From positions 186,001-250,000 of the forward strand of contig NZ_FMBW01000095.1 of assembly GCF_900091725.1 (NCBI RefSeq): 64,000 nt of DNA, given 5' to 3'. Shown here in pieces: positions 33,981 to 42,601 of this stretch. The notes beneath the pieces were generated by a model. It worked only from the letters and a program-made list of their open reading frames with translations. It searched no databases and was not told where the DNA came from. Source of the stretch: Streptomyces sp. DvalAA-43. GTDB lineage: Bacteria; Actinomycetota; Actinomycetes; Streptomycetales; Streptomycetaceae. The stretch's first letter is position 1. Every line of letters begins with the position of its first letter. Both the position numbers and the translations under genes were made by a program.

Positions 33981-34805
33981 ATGTCCCGTCGTCACCTTCG
34001 TCACCGGCGCCCACTGCTGGCGACCCTTGCCGCCTTCGCGGTGCTCGGCGGCACCGCGGCCGCCGCACCGGCCACCACGCCCGAGGCCACGTCCACCACC
34101 GCGACACCGCTGCGGGTACTCGACGACACGTACTACCAGGATGCGCTCGGCAAGACCGGCACCCAGCTCAAAAGCGCCCTGCACAAGATCATCAGCAACC
34201 AGACCAAGCTGTCCTACAGCCAGGTCTGGGACGCACTCAAGGACACCGACGAGGACCCCGCGAACAGCTCGAACGTGATCCTCCTCTACACCGGCCGCTC
34301 CCAGTCCAAGAACTCCAACGGCGGCGCGGTCGGGGACTGGAACCGCGAGCACGTCTGGGCCAAGTCCCACGGCGACTTCGGCACCGCCACCGGGCCGGGC
34401 ACCGACATCCACCACCTGCGCCCGGAGGACGTCACCGTCAACTCGATCCGCGGCAACAAGGACTTCGACAACGGCGGCAGCGCGGTCAGCGGCGCACCGG
34501 GCAACTACACCGACAGCGACTCCTTCGAGCCGCGCGACGCGGTCAAGGGCGATGTGGCCCGCATGCTCCTCTACATGGCGGTGCGGTACGAGGGTGACGA
34601 CTCCTTCCCGGACCTGGAACCCAACGACAAGGTGTCCAACGGCTCCGCCCCGAACATCGGCCGCCTCTCGGTACTGAAGACGTGGAGCCAGGAGGACCCG
34701 CCGGACGCCTTCGAGAAGCGGCGCAACGACGTCATATTCGATCAGTACCAGCACAACCGGAACCCGTTCATCGATCACCCCGAGTGGGTCGCGTCCATCT
34801 GGTAG
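33981..34805 (+). CDS. Secreted endonuclease I-type nuclease
   Basis: The 274-residue protein has a twin-Arg-containing signal peptide (SRRHLRHRRPLLATLAAFAV, cleaved near AAAAP). The catalytic part contains WNREHVWAKSHGDF and DIHHLRPEDVTVNSIRGNKD, the beta-beta-alpha metal signature of endonuclease I (His followed by Asn at the metal site). Family members degrade DNA or RNA outside the cell for nutrient recycling. ATG at 33981 lies after a GGAGAGGACACCCCAC leader. Confidence 0.88.
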   Translation: MSRRHLRHRRPLLATLAAFAVLGGTAAAAPATTPEATSTTATPLRVLDDTYYQDALGKTGTQLKSALHKIISNQTKLSYSQVWDALKDTDEDPANSSNVILLYTGRSQSKNSNGGAVGDWNREHVWAKSHGDFGTATGPGTDIHHLRPEDVTVNSIRGNKDFDNGGSAVSGAPGNYTDSDSFEPRDAVKGDVARMLLYMAVRYEGDDSFPDLEPNDKVSNGSAPNIGRLSVLKTWSQEDPPDAFEKRRNDVIFDQYQHNRNPFIDHPEWVASIW

Positions 34806-34825
34806 CCCCGGCCCGGCAGGGAAGC

Positions 34826-34853
34826 GCGGGCCCCGGCACTCAGCCGGGCCCGC
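34826..34853. terminator. Hairpin between nuclease and glutaminase genes
   Basis: GCGGGCCCCGGC at 34826-34837 pairs with GCCGGGCCCGC at 34843-34853 with one bulged base and a 5-nt loop. It sits between the converging nuclease (ends 34805) and glutaminase (ends 34840) genes, overlapping the last codons of the latter, and could act for both. Confidence 0.55.
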
Positions 34854-36189
34854 CTCCCGCGCACCAGGCCACGGCCTGCGCACGGGTCGCGAAGCACCGC
34901 GGGGCCGCCGGTCCGTCCCGCTGCCCGGGACCGGGCAGGGCGAGCAGGCGGGCCGGGTCGGCGACGGCGGCACGCGCCCCGTCCGCCGCGATCCGGCCGA
35001 GCCCGCCGCTCAGCATCGCGCGGGCCACCCTGTCGACGCCGGTCACCCGCCGCAGGTCCAGCACGACCGGATCCGTCGCCCGGGGGCGCGACTCGTCCAG
35101 CGCGTACAGCACGCGCTCGGCCGCGGTGAAGTCGAGGGCGCCCTGGGCGGCCACGACCGCGACCCGTTCGCGCGGGGCCCGGTTGTGCGGCGCGGCCCCG
35201 GCGGCGGGCAGTTCGTCGGCGGTGGCCACGAGGGTGACGGTGCTGGCGGCCAGCGCCGGGTTGTGCATCAGATGCAGGCCGAGCCGCTCCGACAGGGCGC
35301 CGAGCGCGGCGCGCCCGCGTACCGAGGTGCCGGTCGGGTCCAGCCGCGGACTGTAGGCCGCCAGGCCGAACCGTGCGGGGCCCGCGGCGATCAGCCCGCC
35401 CGACACGCCGCTCTTCGCGGGCAGCCCGACCCGCAGCAGCCAGTCCCCCGAGGCGTCGTACATGCCGCAGGTCGCCATCACCGCCAGCACCTGCGCGGCC
35501 ACCGGTTCCGGGACCACCGCGTCACCGGTGAGCGGGTTCACGCCGCCGTGCGCGAGGGTGGCGGCCATCGCGGCCAGGTCCAGCGCGGTGGCCCGCACCG
35601 CGCACTGTCTGAAGTACGTGTCGACCGCCGCGACCGGGTCGACGGGCAGCGGGCCGGTACTCCGGAGGAGGTAGGCGAGGGCGCGGTTGCGGTCGCCGGT
35701 GGCGGCCTCCGAGGCGTACACCTGCTCGTCCACGTCCAGCCGCCGGCCCGCGAACCGGCTCAGGCCGTCGAGGATGCGGTCGAACCTCGGGGCGTCGGGG
35801 GTGTCCGGGACCAGCGCGGTGGCGATGATGGCGCCCGCGTTGACCATGGCGTTGTCGGGCCGACCGGTGTCCGGTTCCAGGCTGATCGCGTTGTACGCCT
35901 CCCCGCTGGGTTCGGCGTTGACCCAACGGCACACCTCGTCGAGCCCGAGGGCGGACAGGGCCAAGGCGTAGACGAAGGGTTTCGACACGGACTGCAGGGT
36001 GAACGGGGCGGCGGCGTCGCCCGCGCTGTAGCGGTGGCCGTCCATGCTGATCAGCGCCAGTCCGAAGGCGTCCGGGTCGGTCAGCGCCAGCTGCGGGATG
36101 TAGTCGGCGAGCCGGCCGTCGCCCAGCCCGGCGAACCGCGCGTGCAGGTCCCGCAGGGCGTCGGTGACGGCCCCGGCGGCGGTACTCAC
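34840..36189 (-). CDS. glsA: Glutaminase A with C-terminal STAS domain
   Basis: The 449-residue protein has a complete glutaminase domain in residues about 1-310: FTLQSVSKPFVYALALSALG holds the catalytic Ser-x-x-Lys, and EPSGEAYNAISLE, MVNAGAIIATALV and KSGVSGGLIA line the active site. It hydrolyses glutamine to glutamate and ammonia. Ordinary bacterial glutaminases end near residue 310; here about 120 residues follow with RERVAVVAAQGALDFTAAER and PVVLDLRRVTGVDRVARAML, a STAS-type fold as in anti-sigma antagonists. The extra domain suggests regulation by a protein partner or nucleotide. Confidence 0.88.
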   Translation of the reverse strand: MSTAAGAVTDALRDLHARFAGLGDGRLADYIPQLALTDPDAFGLALISMDGHRYSAGDAAAPFTLQSVSKPFVYALALSALGLDEVCRWVNAEPSGEAYNAISLEPDTGRPDNAMVNAGAIIATALVPDTPDAPRFDRILDGLSRFAGRRLDVDEQVYASEAATGDRNRALAYLLRSTGPLPVDPVAAVDTYFRQCAVRATALDLAAMAATLAHGGVNPLTGDAVVPEPVAAQVLAVMATCGMYDASGDWLLRVGLPAKSGVSGGLIAAGPARFGLAAYSPRLDPTGTSVRGRAALGALSERLGLHLMHNPALAASTVTLVATADELPAAGAAPHNRAPRERVAVVAAQGALDFTAAERVLYALDESRPRATDPVVLDLRRVTGVDRVARAMLSGGLGRIAADGARAAVADPARLLALPGPGQRDGPAAPRCFATRAQAVAWCAGGGPG

Positions 36190-36357
36190 CCGGCCCCGGC
36201 CGTCAGCCGCACCCGGTCCGGGCGATCCCGGGAAAGGTCCGGGCGCCGGGGAGGGACGAGGACACGCGGCAGGGGAGGTCGGTGCGGACGTGCGCGCTCC
36301 GCCCTCCCCACGTCCGGGCGGTGCCGGCGTGCGCGCATCGCCGTGCTCACCGTTGGC

Positions 36358-36852
36358 TCAGTCCTCTTCGTCACCGAAGATCTCACGCAGCCGCTCCTCG
36401 CTCCGCGCGTCCAGGTTGCTGTGGAGCAGCTCGGCACCGCCGTGGGGCAGCGCCTGGCTGATCCGGTCGGGCACCTCGTCCGTGGTCAGCAGGAACAAGG
36501 CCGAAGTCCCCGGTGTCACCTTCTCCTTGACCTCGGCGATGAAGTCGTCGTCGATACCGACATCGGCCAGCTTGCCGCCCAGGGCCCCGGCCGCCGCCCC
36601 GATCGCCGCGCCCAGCAGCGGCATCAGGAAGATCAGGCCGAAGAGCATCCCCCAGAACGTGCCGCCCAGCGCGCCGGCGCCGACGAGGTTGAGCAGCTGC
36701 TTGGTCCTGGGCTTCGCCCGGTCGGCGGGCCAGCTGACCACGGCCGCGTCGACGATCTTGATCAGCCCCTCCTTCTGGAGGGACTTGAGCGCGGTCTCCA
36801 TGCTCTCCGCTCCCTCGGCCGACGGGAACTTCCACACGGTAAGCGTGGCCAT
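36358..36852 (-). CDS. DUF1269 membrane-associated protein
   Basis: The 164-residue protein starts at ATG 36852 after GGAGGTGC. It begins MATLTVWKFPSAEGAESMET and contains a glycine-zipper-like hydrophobic hairpin at about residues 67-107 (GTFWGMLFGLIFLMPLLGAA, GAAAGALGGKLADVGI). A soluble part follows with VTPGTSALFLLTTDEVPDRI. This matches DUF1269, found near stress genes; function unknown. It is divergent from the eRF1-like gene, and both are preceded by an AT-rich patch that contains TAATAT. Confidence 0.8.
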   Translation of the reverse strand: MATLTVWKFPSAEGAESMETALKSLQKEGLIKIVDAAVVSWPADRAKPRTKQLLNLVGAGALGGTFWGMLFGLIFLMPLLGAAIGAAAGALGGKLADVGIDDDFIAEVKEKVTPGTSALFLLTTDEVPDRISQALPHGGAELLHSNLDARSEERLREIFGDEED

Positions 36853-36890
36853 GCCATGCACCTCCTGGAACACCACCGAAGAACTCGCCC

Positions 36891-36896
36891 ATATTA
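36891..36896 (-). promoter_or_regulatory. -10 element candidate of the DUF1269 gene
   Basis: On the minus strand TAATAT lies about 39 nt before the start codon, in the only AT-rich patch of the region. No convincing -35 was found 17-18 bp upstream. The neighbouring direct repeat TGAATT...TGAATT near 36909-36927 could be a regulator site. Confidence 0.4.
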
Positions 36897-36978
36897 GGCT
36901 CAAAAGGTATGAATTGACTCGTTGAATTCACCGCTTCGTTCGGGAGCGGACTCCGGCCGAGACCCCTGGGAGAGAACG

Positions 36979-38094
36979 ATGGATACGGACGCCCTGACCG
37001 CCGACCTGTTGCAGGAACTGCGTGCGGTCAAGCCCTATCCGGCCCTGTCCCTCACCATGCCGACGCACCGCCGTGCTCCGGACAACACCCAGGACGCCGT
37101 CCGGCTCCGCAACCTGGTGGCGGAGGCCGCCGGACGGCTGGAGGCGGACCCCGCGGTCACCCGCGAGGCGCGGGCCGCGATCAAGGAGCAGCTCGACCGG
37201 GCGGTCACCGAGGTGGACCCCCGCCGGTCCCTGGACGCCCTGGTGCTGCTCGTCACCGCCGACGAGCACCGGATCTGGCACCTCCCGCGCACCGCACCGG
37301 AACGGGTGGTGCTCAGCGACACGTATCTGACCCGCAATCTGGTCGCCGCGAAGGCGCAGGCCCAGCCGTTCTGGGCGCTCACCGTCTCCGCCGAGCGCGC
37401 CGTCCTGTGGAGCGGCACGGCGGACACCCTGCGCGAGGAGCGGACCGGCGGGTTCCCGCTGACGGCTCCGCAGGAGCCGTCCGACCCGCAGCGCGAGGAG
37501 CGGATCGGCGATACGCCGAGCACCTTCAGCGACGAGGAGACGCGCACCTTCCTGCGTACGGTCGACGAGAAGCTCCGCGCGGTCCTGGCCGTGGACCCGC
37601 GCCCGCTCTACCTGGTCGGCCTCGCCCCCGCGCTCGCCCTGCTGGACGAGGTCGGGGAGGCCGCCGGGTCGGCCGCCGGCCGGGTCACCAAGGGCGCACC
37701 CGCCGACATGCCGCCGGGCGAACTGCTCAAGGAGCTGCGGCCGGCGCTCGACGAACGGCAGCGGCGGTTCGCCGCTGAGATCGACGGCAAGCTGGACGAG
37801 GCCCGCGGCCGTCGTGCCTTCGCCGGCGGTCTGGACGAGGTGTGGGCCGCCGTACGCGAGGGCCGGGCCGGGCTGGTCGCGGTGGAGGAGCACTTCCAGC
37901 AGACGGTGCGGGTGACGGACGAGCACCTGGAGCCGGTGAGCGGCGAGGCGGCCGACCTCACGGACGGCGCGGTCCGCGAGGACATCGTGGACGAGCTCGT
38001 CGAGGCGGCCCTGGACAGCGGCGCCGAGGTGGTCTTCCTCCCGGACGGCTCGCTCGCGGAGCACGGGCGGATCGCGGCGGCCCTGCGCTACTGA
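36979..38094 (+). CDS. eRF1-like (baeRF family) protein
   Basis: The 371-residue protein resembles the bacterial/archaeal relatives of eukaryotic release factor 1. ADLLQELRAVKPYPALSLTM and PTHRRAPDNTQDAVRLRNLV form the N-terminal domain, PLYLVGLAPALALLDEVGEA the central one, and VEAALDSGAEVVFLPDGSLA is the typical C-terminal nucleic-acid-binding-like fold. The GGQ peptide-release motif of true eRF1 is not seen. Such proteins have been proposed to act on stalled or hibernating ribosomes. The ATG at 36979 follows GGGAGAGAACG. Confidence 0.65.
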   Translation: MDTDALTADLLQELRAVKPYPALSLTMPTHRRAPDNTQDAVRLRNLVAEAAGRLEADPAVTREARAAIKEQLDRAVTEVDPRRSLDALVLLVTADEHRIWHLPRTAPERVVLSDTYLTRNLVAAKAQAQPFWALTVSAERAVLWSGTADTLREERTGGFPLTAPQEPSDPQREERIGDTPSTFSDEETRTFLRTVDEKLRAVLAVDPRPLYLVGLAPALALLDEVGEAAGSAAGRVTKGAPADMPPGELLKELRPALDERQRRFAAEIDGKLDEARGRRAFAGGLDEVWAAVREGRAGLVAVEEHFQQTVRVTDEHLEPVSGEAADLTDGAVREDIVDELVEAALDSGAEVVFLPDGSLAEHGRIAAALRY

Positions 38095-38120
38095 ACCGTA
38101 CCGGCGCCACGCCGTACCCC

Positions 38121-38159
38121 GCCCCGGGCCCGCATGCCTCAGGCATGCGGGCCCGGGGC
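38121..38159 (+). terminator. Perfect 18-bp terminator hairpin
   Basis: GCCCCGGGCCCGCATGCC at 38121-38138 is exactly complementary to 38142-38159, with a 3-nt loop. It lies 27 bp after the eRF1-like gene and 70 bp before the next start. No U tract follows. Confidence 0.8.
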
Positions 38160-38228
38160 GTCGCTGGGAGACTGAGGAGGGGCCCACCGGGCCCCGGGAC
38201 AGGTCCCGGGGAGAGGAGTGACCGCACC

Positions 38229-38552
38229 ATGCCACGCGGATCCAATGCCAAGCGGGAACGGCAGTACGAGCACATCAAGGAGAGCGCGCAGGAGCGCGGA
38301 GTCAGCGAGGAACGGGCCGAGGAGATCGCGGCCCGCACGGTCAACAAGGCCCGCGCCCGCGCCGGGGAGTCGAGGACCGCGAGCCGGACCTCGATCGAGG
38401 ACATGTCGTCCTCCCGGCGCGGCGGTCTGCGCTCCCGCAGCGGGGCGGAGGGACCGACCCGCGACCAGCTCTACGAAGAGGCGCGGAAGAAGAACGTCCA
38501 CGGACGGTCGAGCATGACGAAGGCCGAGCTGGCACGGGCGGTCGGCCGCTGA
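38229..38552 (+). CDS. Small basic protein, annotated in relatives as plasmid stabilisation-like
   Basis: The 107-residue highly charged protein begins MPRGSNAKRERQYEHIKESA, followed by EERAEEIAARTVNKARARAG. The C-terminal 35 residues (PTRDQLYEEARKKNVHGRSS, then KAELARAVGR) resemble the Rho-N/SAP-like helical motif that binds nucleic acid. Related actinobacterial proteins are loosely annotated as plasmid stabilisation proteins, without evidence. A nucleic-acid-binding stress protein is the cautious call. GGAGAGGAGTGACCGCACC precedes the ATG. Confidence 0.6.
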   Translation: MPRGSNAKRERQYEHIKESAQERGVSEERAEEIAARTVNKARARAGESRTASRTSIEDMSSSRRGGLRSRSGAEGPTRDQLYEEARKKNVHGRSSMTKAELARAVGR

Positions 38553-38579
38553 TCCCGCGTCACGGGAGGCGGGACGGCG

Positions 38580-40976
38580 TCAGCCGCTCCAGGCCCAGTC
38601 GGCCACTTCGGGCAGGTCCGTGCCGTGTTCACGGATCCAGGCGTGATGGCGGGTGCGGGCATCCGCCATCGCCTGGCGGACCGCCACGGCGCGGACGCCG
38701 AGGCCGGGGACCCGGTCGATGACGTCCATGACCAGCCGGTAGCGGTCCAGGTCGTTGCGGACCACCATGTCGAAGGGCGTCGTGGTGGTGCCCTCCTCCT
38801 TGTAGCCGCGCACATGCAGCTGCCCATGGCCCGCGCGCCGGTAGGCGAGCCGGTGGATCAGCCAGGGATAGCCGTGGTACGCGAAGATCACGGGGGTGTC
38901 CCTGGTGAACACCGCGTCGTACTCGGAGTCCGGCATCCCGTGCGGATGCTCCTCACGGGGCAGCAGCCGTGCCATGTCCACCACATTGACCACCCGCACC
39001 ACCAGTTCCGGCAGATGCCCGCGCAGCAGGTCCGCGGCGGCCAGGGTCTCCAGGGTGGGTACGTCACCGGCGCAGGCGAGCACCACGTCGGGTGCGCGGC
39101 TGCCGTCCTCCGTACCCGCCCATTCCCATACGCCGACGCCCCGGGCGCAGTGCGCGCGGGCCTGGTCGAGGGTGAGCCAGTCGAAGGACGGCTGTTTGCC
39201 GGCCACGATCACATTGACGTAGTCGCGGCTGCGCAGTACGTGGTCGGCGACGGAGAGCAGGGTGTTGGCGTCCGGCGGCAGGTAGACCCGTACGACCTCG
39301 GGGCTCTTGTTGAGGATGTGGTCGACGAAACCGGGGTCCTGGTGGGAGAAGCCGTTGTGGTCCTGGCGCCAGACGTGCGAGGTGAGCAGGTAGTTCAGCG
39401 AGGCGATGGGACGGCGCCAGGCCAGCCGGCGGGAGGTCCTGAGCCATTTGATGTGCTGGTTGACCATCGAGTCGACGATGTGGGCGAACGCCTCGTAGCA
39501 GGAGAAGAGTCCGTGCCGGCCGGTGAGCAGATATCCCTCCAGCCAGCCCTGGCACAGGTGCTCGGAGAGCACCTCCATGACGCGTCCGTCGTGGGAGAGG
39601 TGCTCGTCGGTGGGCAGGGTCCGTTCCTGCCATGCCTTGGCGGTGGCGCCGTAGAGGGCGTCGAGCCGGTTCGACGCCGTCTCGTCGGGCCCCACGACCC
39701 GGAAGTCGCGGCGCTCGGCGGTGGCGGCCATGACGGCCGCCAGCAGGCCGCCGAGCACCCGGGTCGGCTCGTGCAGCTCGGTGCCGGGCCTGACGACCTC
39801 GACGGCATGGTCCTCCAGCGGCGGGATGGGCAGCTCGCGCAGGAGCAGGCCACCGTTGGCGTACGGGGTCGAGCCGAGCCGGGCCTCGCCCGCGGGCACG
39901 CAGGCGAGCACCTGGCGACTGGGCCGCCCGGCGGCGTCGAAGAGTTCCTCGGGGCGGTAGGAGCGCATCCACTCCTCCAGCTGCCGCAGGTGGTCCGGGT
40001 TGTCGCGGACCCCGGAGAGCGGGACCTGGTGGGCGCGCCAGGTGCCTTCGACGGGCACCCCGTCGACCTCCACCGGGCCGGTCCAGCCCTTGGGGGTGCG
40101 CAGCACGATCATCGGCCAGTGCGGGCGGCCGGTGCCGCCGCCGGTGCGGGCGGCGGCCTGGAGTTCCCGGATCCGGTCGACGGCCCGGTCCATCGCGGCG
40201 GCCATCGCCCGGTGGACGGAGACCGGGTCGTCGCCGCCGACGTACAGGGGGTCGTGCCCGTAGCCGCGCAGCAGGGCGTCGAGTTCCGTCTCGGGGAGGC
40301 GGGCGAGCACGGTCGGATTGGCGATCTTGTAGCCGTTGAGGTGGAGGACCGGGAGGACGGCCCCGTCGTGCACCGGGTCGAGGAACTTGTTGGAGTGCCA
40401 GGACGCGGCGAGCGGCCCGGTCTCGGCCTCGCCGTCGCCGATGACGCAGGTGACGAGCAGATCGGGGTGGTCGAGGGCGGCTCCGTAGGCGTGGGTGAGG
40501 GCATAGCCGAGTTCGCCGCCCTCGTGGATGGAGCCGGGTGTCTCCGGTGCCACATGGCTGGGCACCCCGCCGGGGAAGGAGAACTGTCTGAACAGCAGCG
40601 CCATGCCTTCGGCGTCGCGGCCGACGTCGGGGTACGTCTCCGAGTAGCTGCCCTCCAGCCAGGAGTTGGCGAGGACGGCGGGTCCGCCGTGGCCCGGTCC
40701 CCAGACGCAGAGTCCTTGGACGCCGCGGGACTTGATGACCCGGTTGAGGTGGGTGTGGACCAGGTTCAGTCCGGGCGAGGTGCCCCAGTGGCCGAGCAGG
40801 CGCGGCTTGATGTCCTCCCGGGTCAGCGGCCGGGTCAGGAGCGGGTTGGCCATCAGATAGATCTGGCCGACGGCCAGGTAGTTGGCGGCCCGCCAGTGCG
40901 CGTCGAGGGCCGCGATCTCGTCGTCGGACGGACCTGACGGGCCGAGGGGGGCTGCCGGGCCGGGGGCGTTGCTCAT
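38580..40976 (-). CDS. xfp: Phosphoketolase (xylulose/fructose 6-phosphate)
   Basis: The 798-residue protein has the normal size of bacterial phosphoketolases and keeps family stretches such as GHWGTSPGLNLVHTHLNRVI, CVWGPGHGGPAVLANSWLEG and VIGDGEAETGPLAASWHSNK (thiamine-diphosphate/Mg site, about residue 178), then LNYLLTSHVWRQDHNGFSHQ (catalytic His). It cleaves xylulose 5-phosphate (and often fructose 6-phosphate) to acetyl phosphate. It is 22 bp downstream of the aldehyde dehydrogenase on the same strand, so the two share a message. The acetyl phosphate would feed acetyl-CoA. Confidence 0.93.
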   Translation of the reverse strand: MSNAPGPAAPLGPSGPSDDEIAALDAHWRAANYLAVGQIYLMANPLLTRPLTREDIKPRLLGHWGTSPGLNLVHTHLNRVIKSRGVQGLCVWGPGHGGPAVLANSWLEGSYSETYPDVGRDAEGMALLFRQFSFPGGVPSHVAPETPGSIHEGGELGYALTHAYGAALDHPDLLVTCVIGDGEAETGPLAASWHSNKFLDPVHDGAVLPVLHLNGYKIANPTVLARLPETELDALLRGYGHDPLYVGGDDPVSVHRAMAAAMDRAVDRIRELQAAARTGGGTGRPHWPMIVLRTPKGWTGPVEVDGVPVEGTWRAHQVPLSGVRDNPDHLRQLEEWMRSYRPEELFDAAGRPSRQVLACVPAGEARLGSTPYANGGLLLRELPIPPLEDHAVEVVRPGTELHEPTRVLGGLLAAVMAATAERRDFRVVGPDETASNRLDALYGATAKAWQERTLPTDEHLSHDGRVMEVLSEHLCQGWLEGYLLTGRHGLFSCYEAFAHIVDSMVNQHIKWLRTSRRLAWRRPIASLNYLLTSHVWRQDHNGFSHQDPGFVDHILNKSPEVVRVYLPPDANTLLSVADHVLRSRDYVNVIVAGKQPSFDWLTLDQARAHCARGVGVWEWAGTEDGSRAPDVVLACAGDVPTLETLAAADLLRGHLPELVVRVVNVVDMARLLPREEHPHGMPDSEYDAVFTRDTPVIFAYHGYPWLIHRLAYRRAGHGQLHVRGYKEEGTTTTPFDMVVRNDLDRYRLVMDVIDRVPGLGVRAVAVRQAMADARTRHHAWIREHGTDLPEVADWAWSG

Positions 40977-40998
40977 GGATGTCTCCAGCCGAAAAGCT

Positions 40999-42423
40999 CT
41001 AGGATGTGGCGCCGACGGGCTCGGGGCCGTACCAGACCGTGGTCACGTTGCAGAATGCGCGGATGCCCTGCCCGGCGAGCTCGCGGCCGTAGCCGGAGCG
41101 CTTGACACCGCCGAAGGGCAGTGCGGGATGGGACGCCGTCATGCCGTTGAAGAAGACGCCGCCCGCCTCCAGGTCGCGGACGCAGCGGCGGGCCTCGTCC
41201 TGGTCCCGGGTCCAGACGTTGGAGCTGAGGCCGAAGGGGCTGTCGTTGGCGAGCGCGACGGCTTCGTCCAGCCCGTCGACCCGGTAGAGCGAGGCGACGG
41301 GGCCGAAGGTCTCCTCGTGGTGGATCCGCATGGCGGGGGTGATCCCGGTGAGGACGGTGGGGGCGTAGAACCAGCCGCGCTCCAGCCCGGGGGCCAGGCC
41401 TTCGGGCCTGGCGCCGCCGCACAGGGCACTCGCCCCCTGCCGCACCGCGTCGTCCACCAGCTCCTCCAGGTCGGCGCGGCCCTGTTCGCTGGCGAGCGGG
41501 CCGACGTCGGTGGACTCCTCCATCGGGTCGCCGACCGTCAGATCGTTCATCCCCACGGTGAACCGCTCGGCGAACTCGTCGTAGACCTCGGTGTGCACGA
41601 TGAACCGCTTGGCGGCGATGCAGGACTGCCCGTTGTTCTGCACCCGCGCGGTCACCGCGGTGCGGGCGGCCCTGGCGACGTCAGCCGACGGCATGACGAG
41701 GTACGGGTCGCTGCCGCCCAGTTCCAGGACGGTGTGCTTCACCTCGTCCCCGGCGATCGACGCGACCGAGCGGCCGGCCGGTTCGCTGCCGGTGAGGGTG
41801 GCCGCGGCGACCCGGCCGTCGCGCAGGATCCCCTCGACCGCGCCCGATCCCACCAGCAGGGACTGGAAGCATCCCGCCGGGAATCCGGCCCGGCGGAACA
41901 GTCCTTCCAGGTACATCGCCGTCTGCGGGACGTTGGAGGCGTGCTTGAGCAGGCCGACGTTGCCCGCCATGAGGGCCGGGGCGGCGAAGCGGACGACCTG
42001 CCAGAGCGGGAAGTTCCACGGCATCACGGCGAGCACGGCGCCCAGCGGCCGGTAGTGGACGTAGGCCCGGGAGGCGCCGGAGTCCCGTACGTCGGCCGCG
42101 GACGGGTACTGGTCCGCGAGGAGCTCCTCCGCGTGGGCCGCGTACCAGCGCATCGCCTTGGCGCACTTGGCGGCCTCCGCGCGGGCCGCCCCGATGGGCT
42201 TGCCCATTTCGATGGTCATCGTGCGGGCGATGTCCCGCTGGTCCTCGTCGAGCAGGACGGCGGCCTGGTTCAGCAGGCGGGCCCGCTCGGCGAACCCGGT
42301 GGTCCGGTACCGCCGGAACGCGGAGTCGGCGGCGGCGAGCCGCTGCTCGATCCCCGCCCCGTCCAGCGCTTCGAATGTTCTGAGGGTTTCGCCGTTCGCG
42401 GGATTGACCGTCGCGATGGGCAT
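40999..42423 (-). CDS. Aldehyde dehydrogenase, GabD1-like (succinate-semialdehyde type)
   Basis: The 474-residue NAD(P)-dependent aldehyde dehydrogenase starts at ATG 42423. The motifs are VMPWNFPLWQVVRFAAPALM, LTGSEPAGRSVASIAGDEV, VLELGGSDPYLVM (general-base Glu) and NNGQSCIAAKRFIVH (catalytic Cys). The N-terminus MPIATVNPANGETLRTFEAL is that of NADP-dependent succinate-semialdehyde dehydrogenases, but the true substrate may differ. It is the first gene of a two-gene unit with phosphoketolase, an unusual pairing. Confidence 0.87.
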   Translation of the reverse strand: MPIATVNPANGETLRTFEALDGAGIEQRLAAADSAFRRYRTTGFAERARLLNQAAVLLDEDQRDIARTMTIEMGKPIGAARAEAAKCAKAMRWYAAHAEELLADQYPSAADVRDSGASRAYVHYRPLGAVLAVMPWNFPLWQVVRFAAPALMAGNVGLLKHASNVPQTAMYLEGLFRRAGFPAGCFQSLLVGSGAVEGILRDGRVAAATLTGSEPAGRSVASIAGDEVKHTVLELGGSDPYLVMPSADVARAARTAVTARVQNNGQSCIAAKRFIVHTEVYDEFAERFTVGMNDLTVGDPMEESTDVGPLASEQGRADLEELVDDAVRQGASALCGGARPEGLAPGLERGWFYAPTVLTGITPAMRIHHEETFGPVASLYRVDGLDEAVALANDSPFGLSSNVWTRDQDEARRCVRDLEAGGVFFNGMTASHPALPFGGVKRSGYGRELAGQGIRAFCNVTTVWYGPEPVGATS

Positions 42424-42601
42424 GGCCGTGTCCTCCTTGACTCGGTTCTTCGACCGTGCCGCGCCGTGCGCCGCACCGCAACGCGGACTCCGCCGGGCGG
42501 ACACCCGGCCGGCGCGGTCCGTGCGTGCGATGTGCACGTCGTCCGCGCCGGGAGGGGAACCGTCCAGGGGGTACGGAGACCGGCGGTCCCGGTGGCCCGT
42601 C

